This document shows, in pieces, positions 6,104 to 10,634 of a stretch of 10,634 bases of DNA. This DNA is from Gallionella sp. UBA4737 (GTDB lineage: Bacteria; Pseudomonadota; Gammaproteobacteria; Burkholderiales; Gallionellaceae): the NCBI GenBank assembly GCA_002403995.1, contig DHIV01000081.1, positions 1 through 10,634 of the forward strand. The letters are read 5' to 3'. The translations under genes were made by a program, and so were the position numbers. The notes beneath the pieces are model-generated. The model worked only from the letters and a program-made list of their open reading frames with translations. It was not told where the DNA came from and did not search any database. Position 1 is the first letter of the stretch; each line of letters starts with the position of its first letter.

Positions 6104-6814
6104 TCACTGGGTTTGCGCAACATCGTGCATGTCTTTGACGATCTGGTAACACTGGCAAGCGGCCGCTTCGAGACCTTCCCCGTCGAGAATGACGATTTCA
6201 CCACGGTTGTAACTGATCAGATTGCGTAGTCGCAAATCACCGGCAGCCTTGGTGATGCCGACCCGCCGCACGCCCAGCATATTGCTGAGGAGATCCTGCG
6301 TCAGATGAAATTGGTTCGACCGCATGCGGTCGCGCGTCATCAGCAGCCAGCGAGCGAGACGGGCTTCGACACAATGAAAGCGATTGCACACGGCAGTCTG
6401 GGTCATTTGAATCATCAGTTCGTAAATGTAGCGGTACACCTCTCGTTGCAACTGCGCACTCTGCTGGAATTCCTTGCGGAAGTTCGCGGATGTCATGCGC
6501 AAAGCCTTTCCCCCTCCAAGTACCAAGGCGTGCACCGGCGAATCGTTTACGCCAAGCGCCAGGGGAATCCCGAGCATGCCTTCACGGCCAACCATGCCAA
6601 CCTCCAGAGCCTGGTGCCCCTCTGCCTGTGTGAGCAAAGACACCAGCGTATCGGTCGGGAAGTAAACATGGCGTATCGGCTCACCTGGACGATAGAGCAC
6701 TTCACCGAAAGACAGCGTGATCGGCTCCAGATGCGCAAACAGCGACTGATAGTCCTTGTCGGGCAAGGCAGCTAGCAGACTGTTTGCAACATGAACTCGA
6801 TTTGCAACTAGCAT
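6104..6814 (-). CDS. Crp/Fnr-family transcriptional regulator (first of a tandem pair)
   Basis: I place the start at the ATG at 6814 (236 aa, MLVANRVHVANSLLAALP): AGGA lies 7 nt upstream and the opening matches the MVAN...LLAALP start of the paralog at 5823. The frame stays open upstream to an ATG at 6880 (258 aa), which lacks a usable Shine-Dalgarno. The N-terminal sensor barrel (SFGEVLYRPGEP, HVYFPTDTLVSL, GMVGREGMLGIP) leads to the dimer helix and a winged HTH (about residues 170-205; SNMLGVRRVGITKAAGDL). As in its neighbour, CRP's cAMP-binding Arg-Ser pair and FNR's cysteines are not apparent, so the ligand is unknown. A Cys-x-Cys (CQCY) near the C-terminus has a counterpart in the paralog (CECY). 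An ATGCA-N4-TGCAT inverted repeat lies 53 bp upstream of the start. It may regulate the divergent ice-binding-like gene. Confidence 0.92.
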   Translation of the reverse strand: MLVANRVHVANSLLAALPDKDYQSLFAHLEPITLSFGEVLYRPGEPIRHVYFPTDTLVSLLTQAEGHQALEVGMVGREGMLGIPLALGVNDSPVHALVLGGGKALRMTSANFRKEFQQSAQLQREVYRYIYELMIQMTQTAVCNRFHCVEARLARWLLMTRDRMRSNQFHLTQDLLSNMLGVRRVGITKAAGDLRLRNLISYNRGEIVILDGEGLEAAACQCYQIVKDMHDVAQTQ

Positions 6815-6866
6815 TGGGCGATCCTGTGTAATTCGCATCTTGTTCATCCATAGCCGACGGACGGAG

Positions 6867-6880
6867 ATGCAAAGCTGCAT
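6867..6880. promoter_or_regulatory. Inverted repeat ATGCA-N4-TGCAT upstream of a Crp/Fnr gene
   Basis: Perfect 5-bp arms separated by AAGC, 53 bp upstream of the preferred start at 6814. It is similar in content to the TGCATGCA motifs near the left edge. It could be an autoregulatory site. If the longer reading frame from 6880 were used it would lie inside the coding sequence, which argues a little further for the 6814 start. Confidence 0.3.
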
Positions 6881-6980
6881 ATCCCGCTGTCAAAAACGAT
6901 GCTGCGTTGGCAACTCGACCACGGCATACACCTCGGCGAGCTGCGAGATGGTGTCAAGTTACAGCAATCACCTTCTGCTG

Positions 6981-6998
6981 TATGTGCGCTGACGCACA
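6981..6998 (+). promoter_or_regulatory. Crp/Fnr-like palindromic box, copy 1
   Basis: TATGTGCGCTGACGCACA contains TGTGC-N6-GCACA, which has the same half-site spacing as the CRP consensus TGTGA-N6-TCACA. An inverted copy at 8333-8350 matches in 17 of 18 positions. It lies 344 bp upstream of the ice-binding-like gene and 167 bp upstream of the divergent regulator's start. Confidence 0.45.
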
Positions 6999-7107
6999 GT
7001 GGCCGCGCCGGGTTTTGTCCGTCGTGGTCGATGCGTTGTCTGCCCTGAAGCAAACGAAACGAATGAGATCCAGCCTTGATGCACCGCTCGTGAACAATAG
7101 TTCGACT

Positions 7108-7125
7108 TATGTGTGCCAACGCACG
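7108..7125 (+). promoter_or_regulatory. Weaker copy of the Crp-like box
   Basis: TATGTGTGCCAACGCACG matches copy 1 at 14 of 18 positions and keeps the TATGTG and CGCAC ends. It lies 217 bp upstream of the ice-binding-like gene. It may be a weak site or chance. Confidence 0.25.
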
Positions 7126-7341
7126 GTGCGCCCTGGACGCAAAGGCTATAAATGCACTGTCGATGGGTGGTCTCAAGCTCAGTTTGATTCCAGGCTGGCC
7201 TGAAAAAACCGGTATGAGGATCTGCCTTCGTCGTAGAGAAAGAACACCAACGCCAAGGTCAGCGGTGCATTCACTTCTGGCTCTTATCCGCAAGGATTCT
7301 TTCCTACACTTTTTCAATAAAACTTTTTAAGGAGACTCATC

Positions 7342-8277
7342 ATGAATCATCTTCAAAAACATCTTTCCGCGAGCCTGATTGCACTGGCCGCGTTACTTTC
7401 CACGGCCCCGATGGCATGGGCTGGCCAGGGGGCACAAACTGCACCTTCACTGGGTATGGCGTCCAGCTTCGCAGTTTTGAGCGCGACGCCCAATGGCGGG
7501 GGGGCGGTGACCTGCACCGACTCCATTGTCAACGGTGACGTGGGTTCCTCAGGCGCCATGGCTTCGGTCGTTCAAACCAATTGCACGATTAACGGGGCGA
7601 TCATCGCGCCGGTTTCCGCTCAGGTCTTAAAAGACTTCAATACCGCGTACGACCAGTACGCGAACATTGCGTGCACCGGAACGTTGGAGACTGCTTACAC
7701 AGACACGACGCTCACGCTCACGCCGGGAGTCTACTGTAACACCGCGGGCGTGACGTTCACGAACACCACGTTGATTCTCGACGCGCAGGGCGACGCAAAC
7801 GCGACCTGGATTTTCAAGATCGGCACGTCCGGCACCGGCGCACTCACCGGCACCAATTTCACCGTGAACATGGCCAATGGCGGGGATCCGTGTAACGTGA
7901 ATTGGTGGGTCGCACAGGCCTCGACAATGACCACATCCGGCTTCCAGGGCAACATTCTTGCGGGTGCGGCTATCACGCTTACCGGTCTTGCCGGTACCAC
8001 CACACCTTTCAATGGCGATATCCTGGCGAAAGCTGCTGTAACGATGACTGACGTCACCGTCACAGGCTGCAATGCAACCGGCGGCGGTCATGGAAATCAC
8101 CATGGTCAATATAAAGACCATGAAAAATGCAACCAGGGCGTAGGCAATGGTCCTGAGGGCTGCGATCCGGGCAACTCGAACCTGCACAACCCGTTCCGTC
8201 ATGACGATGATGCACGTTCGAATGACGAGGACGGTGGCACGCCGGGCAACCCTGGCCGCAAGGGTGGCAACAAGTAA
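7342..8277 (+). CDS. Secreted ice-binding-like protein (DUF3494) with charged C-terminal tail
   Basis: 311 aa. A Sec signal peptide covers residues 1-27 (Lys/His N-region, hydrophobic SLIALAALLS, predicted cut after AWA). Residues 36-243 form the DUF3494 beta-solenoid fold: LGMASSFAVLSATP, the SIVNGDVGSSG turn, LTPGVYCNTAG, the ATWIFKIGTSG strand and the FNGDILAKAAVTM end. Thr-rich stretches such as TNTTL and TTTLTL are typical. Known members bind ice or act as surface adhesins; which applies here is not shown. The tail (244-311) is His/Gly-rich (GGGHGNHHG) and then Cys/Gly/Asn/Asp-rich, ending NPGRKGGNK, with no LPXTG or PEP-CTERM anchor. Cysteines at 58, 81, 111, 132, 184, 243, 263 and 274 could form disulfides. 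Start: perfect AAGGAG with a 7-nt gap. It is monocistronic, with a terminator 20 nt after the stop. The downstream type II secretion genes are not an obvious export partner beyond proximity. Confidence 0.92.
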   Translation: MNHLQKHLSASLIALAALLSTAPMAWAGQGAQTAPSLGMASSFAVLSATPNGGGAVTCTDSIVNGDVGSSGAMASVVQTNCTINGAIIAPVSAQVLKDFNTAYDQYANIACTGTLETAYTDTTLTLTPGVYCNTAGVTFTNTTLILDAQGDANATWIFKIGTSGTGALTGTNFTVNMANGGDPCNVNWWVAQASTMTTSGFQGNILAGAAITLTGLAGTTTPFNGDILAKAAVTMTDVTVTGCNATGGGHGNHHGQYKDHEKCNQGVGNGPEGCDPGNSNLHNPFRHDDDARSNDEDGGTPGNPGRKGGNK

Positions 8278-8297
8278 TCCTGCAATACCGCAGCATG

Positions 8298-8324
8298 AAA
8301 AAGGACCCTTGCGGGTCCTTTTTT
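8298..8324 (+). terminator. Rho-independent terminator after the ice-binding-like gene
   Basis: AAGGACCC (8301-8308) and GGGTCCTT (8313-8320) pair perfectly around TTGC. A-rich sequence precedes and a T-run follows, so it would work on plus transcripts and possibly in both directions. Confidence 0.9.
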
Positions 8325-8332
8325 ACGTCTTG

Positions 8333-8350
8333 TGTGCGGCAGCGCACATA
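8333..8350 (-). promoter_or_regulatory. Crp/Fnr-like palindromic box, copy 2 (inverted)
   Basis: On the minus strand this reads TATGTGCGCTGCCGCACA, identical to copy 1 (6981-6998) except for one base in the spacer. It is placed right after the terminator and about 270 bp before gspL, so it might act on the gspL promoter region or on the small open frame at 8410. Confidence 0.4.
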
Positions 8351-8409
8351 TAAATTTGCGAGTCGCCTTTATACTTTCTGAACTGTAATGATCGTGTTGG
8401 AAAATAATA

Positions 8410-8496
8410 ATGAATATAGTTCCAATTGCAATAGCGTTCAGTGCAGTGTTTGTGGCGATATCGCCAACTGCACATCCGAATGTCAGGAGCTGGTGA
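8410..8496 (+). CDS. Doubtful 28-codon hydrophobic small ORF
   Basis: It starts MNIVPIAIAFSAVFVAISP and stops at a TGA after a few polar residues. About 16 consecutive residues are hydrophobic or small, as in a single membrane helix or a bare signal peptide. A weak GGA lies 10 nt before the ATG. It could be a small membrane protein, the remnant of a secreted protein gene, or chance in A/T-rich DNA. Confidence 0.2.
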   Translation: MNIVPIAIAFSAVFVAISPTAHPNVRSW

Positions 8497-8619
8497 CGTG
8501 GGTTTTGAATCTGACTTCCACAAAACCTGCACTATCTAAAGAGCATGCTAAGATATTGAAATTAGTATGACAAACATAAATTTTTTCGTGCTACCAATCA
8601 GTAAATCTGGCGAGACACC

Positions 8620-9960
8620 TTGAGCACACTCTATATCCGCTTGCCTTCCAAAGCCGTCGCCGGCAGCACGCCCAACTGGCCTGCCCTGCCCTGTCCGTTC
8701 GCCCTGATATCGAATAACAAGCTGTCGCATGGCAGCTCGATCGAGCACCAGGGCACGTCACCATTGCCGGAATTGTCTGACACGGTAGCGAAGGCTCAGC
8801 GCGTGGTGCTGCTGCTGGCCGCCAGCGATGTAACTTTACTGCGCATGAAGGTGCCGCCGTTATCGTCAGCCCGTCTGAAAGCTGCGTTGCCCAACCTGGT
8901 GGAAGATCAATTGATCGCCGATCCTTCCGACTGCGTAGTGGTTGCGGGCGGCTTATCCGATGGGTTGCGCACCATCGCAGTGGTGCAACGCGCCTGGCTC
9001 GACATGTTGGTCAAGACCTTGATCGCGTTCGGTGCGCGTCATATCGCTGCATTGCCCGCACAATTGTGCCTGCCCGATCAACCGGGCAGCGTGACCGCCG
9101 CCATCAACGACCGCGATGAAGATGTCCAGAATGCCGAAACCGGCATGACACTGCGCCTGTCACAACAGGAAGGCATCGGTCTGGCGATCGCGCCTGAACA
9201 AAATGAATCTGCGGCAAGTGTAGCGATACGGACATTATGCGCGGTGGTGCCCGAAGCTCCGATCACGCTGTATGTGCCGCAATCATTGGTGCGCGCTTAT
9301 CAGGAAGCGGTCAACGATACTGTTGCCCAGAATATGGTCGCACTGAGCAAGCGCATCAGCGTATCCGCCGACGACTGGTCGCGCTGGATCGCCGGTGCCA
9401 ACGGCACGGTGCTTGATCTGATGGCGGGACTGGGCTTGGGAACCGGTCCCAAGCTGGACTGGCGTGCCTGGCGTTGGCCGCTGGCGCTGGCTGCTGCGGT
9501 TCTGGCCATAAATACCATAGCTTTGAATGTCGACTGGTGGCGCATGAAGAGCGAAGCATCAGCACTGCGCGCTGCCATGGTCCAGGTCTATAAATCGGCC
9601 TATCCGAAAGAATCCGTGATCATCGATCCCATCGCGCAGATGCAGCAGAAGATCGCAATCGCAAAACACAACTCGGGTTTGCCAGCGCCGGATGATTTTA
9701 CCGCGATCACGGCGGCCTTTGGCGAGGCATGGTCCAACATCGTGGCAGCAGCGGGAACAAGTACCGCAATTGCCGCACTCGATTATCACGAACACAGCCT
9801 GTTCGTGCGCCTGAAACCTGTCCTGAGCCGAGTCGAAGGGCCGGGTGGTGAATCGCCAACGCAACAAATGAAAGCCGCGCTGGCAAAATACAATCTGGCG
9901 CTTGACCTTGCGCCTGAACAATCGGGTGCGGTCGTCTGGCAGATCAGGAGCGGAAAATGA
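8620..9960 (+). CDS. gspL: Type II secretion system protein GspL
   Basis: 446 aa, starting at TTG (8620), read as MSTLYIRLPSKA, which is the usual opening of the family; only a weak GGCGAG precedes it and no in-frame ATG fits better. Residues 1-280 are the cytoplasmic actin-like domain (LLLAASDVTLLRMKVPPLSS, the LKAALPNLVEDQLI segment), which binds the GspE ATPase. A single membrane helix lies at about 286-304 (LALAAAVLAINTIALNV). The rest is the periplasmic ferredoxin-like part that pairs with GspM in the inner-membrane platform. An 8-codon segment (400-407, PVLSRVEG) is encoded by what looks like a dispersed repeat. It overlaps gspM by ATGA. Unusually, no gspK or other gsp gene precedes it: the upstream neighbour is an unrelated secreted protein gene with a terminator, so the gsp genes are split or this is the start of a second cluster. 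Confidence 0.93.
   Translation: MSTLYIRLPSKAVAGSTPNWPALPCPFALISNNKLSHGSSIEHQGTSPLPELSDTVAKAQRVVLLLAASDVTLLRMKVPPLSSARLKAALPNLVEDQLIADPSDCVVVAGGLSDGLRTIAVVQRAWLDMLVKTLIAFGARHIAALPAQLCLPDQPGSVTAAINDRDEDVQNAETGMTLRLSQQEGIGLAIAPEQNESAASVAIRTLCAVVPEAPITLYVPQSLVRAYQEAVNDTVAQNMVALSKRISVSADDWSRWIAGANGTVLDLMAGLGLGTGPKLDWRAWRWPLALAAAVLAINTIALNVDWWRMKSEASALRAAMVQVYKSAYPKESVIIDPIAQMQQKIAIAKHNSGLPAPDDFTAITAAFGEAWSNIVAAAGTSTAIAALDYHEHSLFVRLKPVLSRVEGPGGESPTQQMKAALAKYNLALDLAPEQSGAVVWQIRSGK
9817..9840 (+). repeat. Short dispersed-type repeat inside gspL
   Basis: The 24-bp segment beginning CCTGTCCTGAGCCGAGTCG resembles the TCCTGAGC...GTCGAAGG family of short repeats seen scattered through many bacterial genomes (from memory, unverified). 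It is in frame, adds PVLSRVEG to the periplasmic part of GspL, and leaves the reading frame intact. There is no second copy in this window. Confidence 0.5.
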
Positions 9961-10469
9961 GCCTGACAAATCTATTGGGGCAATCCGGGCAATCGTTCTC
10001 GGAATTCTGGGCGGTGCGCGATGCGCGCGAGCGCGCGATGCTTGCTGTGGCTGCGCTGGCCGTGGCATTAGGCTTGACCTACGCCTTGCTGATCAATCCG
10101 CCCCTGACCGGCCGCGACCGGTTGAACAAAAATCTGCCCATGCTGCGCCAGCAAGTCGCACAGATGCAGGCACTGTCCAGGGAAGCTGCGGCATTGTCAG
10201 AAAAATCTGCTGCGCCATTGATGGCGGTGTCCAAACAGAATATCGAGGCAGCGCTTGCCCGCAACGGCTTGAAGCCGCAAAGCGTGATGCTGACCGGAGA
10301 CTTCGCGAAAGTGCAACTCGCCGCAGTCTCTTTTGCCGGCACGCTGAATTGGCTGGACGAAATGCAAAAGTCTTCGCTGCTTTCCGTGGTCGATGCCAAT
10401 ATCGTTGCACTGTCTCAACCCGACATGATCAATGCGACATTCACGTTGCGCAAACCAGGGAATGATTAA
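9957..10469 (+). CDS. gspM: Type II secretion system protein GspM
   Basis: 170 aa, the usual length. A short cytoplasmic N-terminus ending in the typical FWAVRDARERAML motif leads into one membrane helix (about 28-46, LAVAALAVALGLTYALLI). A periplasmic coiled-coil segment (RLNKNLPMLRQQVAQMQAL) and a ferredoxin-like domain (about 90-165, with SFAGTLNWLDEMQKSSLLSV and a final INATFTLRKPG strand) follow. It partners GspL in the inner-membrane assembly platform of the type II secretion machine. Its ATG overlaps the gspL stop (ATGA), so the two are translationally coupled. The stop overlaps the next ATG (TAATG). Confidence 0.93.
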   Translation: MSLTNLLGQSGQSFSEFWAVRDARERAMLAVAALAVALGLTYALLINPPLTGRDRLNKNLPMLRQQVAQMQALSREAAALSEKSAAPLMAVSKQNIEAALARNGLKPQSVMLTGDFAKVQLAAVSFAGTLNWLDEMQKSSLLSVVDANIVALSQPDMINATFTLRKPGND

Positions 10470-10634
10470 TGGAAGCCTTTGAAAATTCAGAGTTCGCCCA
10501 AATGCCCCACAAGGGGACGCCGATCCGCTATGGGTGGAAACCACCCGTGCGGAATCGTCAGCAAGGTGTGGAAGTGGAGTTGGCAGGCAAGCCGCATAGC
10601 GGCTGCTCGCAAAAAATTTCGCCGCGCCGCATAT
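10469..10634 (+). CDS. Open frame after gspM, partial at the window edge, doubtful
   Basis: An ATG overlaps the gspM stop (TAATG), and the frame stays open for at least 55 codons to the edge, beginning MEAFENSEFAQMPHKG. The composition is polar and basic, with no signal or membrane segment, and it does not resemble GspN, the usual next gene. The stretch is also crowded with hairpins (10505-10516, 10521-10557, 10590-10604), more like intergenic structure than coding sequence. The coupling favours a gene and the hairpins argue against it. Confidence 0.3.
   Translation, partial: MEAFENSEFAQMPHKGTPIRYGWKPPVRNRQQGVEVELAGKPHSGCSQKISPRRI
10521..10604. repeat. Cluster of GC-rich hairpins downstream of gspM
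   Basis: The strongest hairpin has GGGTGG (10532-10537) and CCACCC (10541-10546) around AAA, with flanking arms CGATCCGC (10521-10528) and GCGGAATCG (10549-10557) that also pair apart from one extra base. A second has AGCCGC (10590-10595) and GCGGCT (10599-10604) around ATA. A shorter CCCC-ACAA-GGGG lies at 10505-10516. None is followed by a proper T-run, so they are not typical terminators; they may be a palindromic repeat element. Confidence 0.55.

Larger units (their letters stand above)
6815..7341. other. Divergent intergenic region between the regulator and the ice-binding-like gene
   Basis: 527 nt with no convincing gene. A 157-codon minus-strand frame covers much of it but has erratic composition and no family resemblance. 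It holds an inverted repeat ATGCA-AAGC-TGCAT (6867-6880), a perfect -35-like TTGACA on the minus strand (6893-6888) with no good -10, a Crp-like palindromic box (6981-6998), a weaker copy (7108-7125) and, at the right end, the ribosome binding site of the secreted protein gene (AAGGAG, 7329-7334). The length and the palindromes suggest a regulated divergent promoter region. Confidence 0.5.
8325..8619. other. A/T-rich gap between the terminator and gspL
   Basis: After the Crp-like box this region is richer in A and T than its surroundings. It holds only a doubtful 28-codon hydrophobic reading frame (8410-8496). The gspL promoter should lie here, since the terminator at 8298 isolates it from the upstream gene; A/T-rich hexamers such as TAGTAT (8562-8567) occur, but no good -35/-10 pair is visible. 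Confidence 0.4.

Noticed and set aside
6888..6893. Perfect minus-strand -35 TTGACA as the promoter of the Crp/Fnr gene
   Set aside because: No acceptable -10 hexamer occurs 16-18 bp downstream, so it is mentioned only as a weak hint.
7278..7292. Possible sigma-54 promoter (TGGC...CGC) upstream of the ice-binding-like gene
   Set aside because: The GG-to-GC spacing is one base too short and the TTGC element is missing.
6844..7317. 157-codon minus-strand open frame upstream of the Crp/Fnr gene
   Set aside because: It has erratic amino-acid content, no domain resemblance and no good ribosome binding site; it also overlaps the likely divergent promoter region.
7627..8202. 191-codon minus-strand open frame inside the ice-binding-like gene
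   Set aside because: It is an antisense shadow of a gene with a signal peptide, ribosome binding site and terminator on the plus strand.
8388..8570. 60-codon Cys-containing open frame before gspL
   Set aside because: No ribosome binding site, low-complexity start in A/T-rich DNA, and no recognisable motif beyond scattered cysteines.
1..10634. CRISPR array, tRNA or rRNA genes, insertion sequences
   Set aside because: No regularly spaced direct repeats, no tRNA- or rRNA-like segments and no transposase or terminal inverted repeat pair were seen.

Overview
The window looks like chromosomal DNA of a betaproteobacterium, possibly from the Nitrosomonadales/Gallionellaceae side. This is an inference from the style of the GspL/GspM proteins, the KaiC-like/hybrid-kinase gene set, paired Crp/Fnr regulators without iron-sulfur cysteines, and moderate GC. 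There is no rRNA or tRNA gene to fix the taxonomy.

Layout. (1) 1-101, minus: the first ~33 codons of an unidentified gene that runs off the window edge, preceded by a 428-nt non-coding stretch. (2) 530-4894, minus: a compact four-gene signalling operon, transcribed from 4894 down to 530: a small unassigned protein, a double-domain KaiC-like ATPase, a soluble hybrid histidine kinase, and a receiver-PAS protein with no output domain. The first two genes overlap and the others are 10-30 nt apart. (3) 5026-6814, minus: two tandem Crp/Fnr-type regulators that are paralogs. Between them, on the opposite strand, is a candidate small RNA with a C-rich hairpin loop and an intrinsic terminator. (4) 7342-8277, plus: a secreted ice-binding-like (DUF3494) protein with a charged, Gly/Asn/Asp-rich tail, ending in a clear terminator. 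(5) 8620-10469, plus: gspL and gspM of a type II secretion system, ATGA-overlapped, followed by a hairpin-rich stretch to the window end.

How the parts may work together (inference). The KaiC-like ATPase, its small partner, the membrane-free hybrid kinase and the receiver-PAS protein look like one intracellular phosphorelay. Its final effector must lie elsewhere, because no DNA-binding or catalytic output domain is encoded here. The two Crp/Fnr regulators lie directly upstream on the same strand, and no terminator is visible between them and the operon. A repeated 18-bp palindromic box with Crp-like half-site spacing (TGTGC-N6-GCACA) occurs on both sides of the ice-binding-like gene, with a weaker copy and a half-site nearby. 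One regulator of this family may therefore control the secreted protein and perhaps its neighbours. The type II secretion genes form a separate unit.

Most notable items: the candidate C-rich-loop small RNA at about 5945-6065, the repeated Crp-like box, the KaiC-like protein whose phosphorylation-site positions are replaced, and a 14-bp tandem duplication spanning the start codon of the small first gene of the operon.
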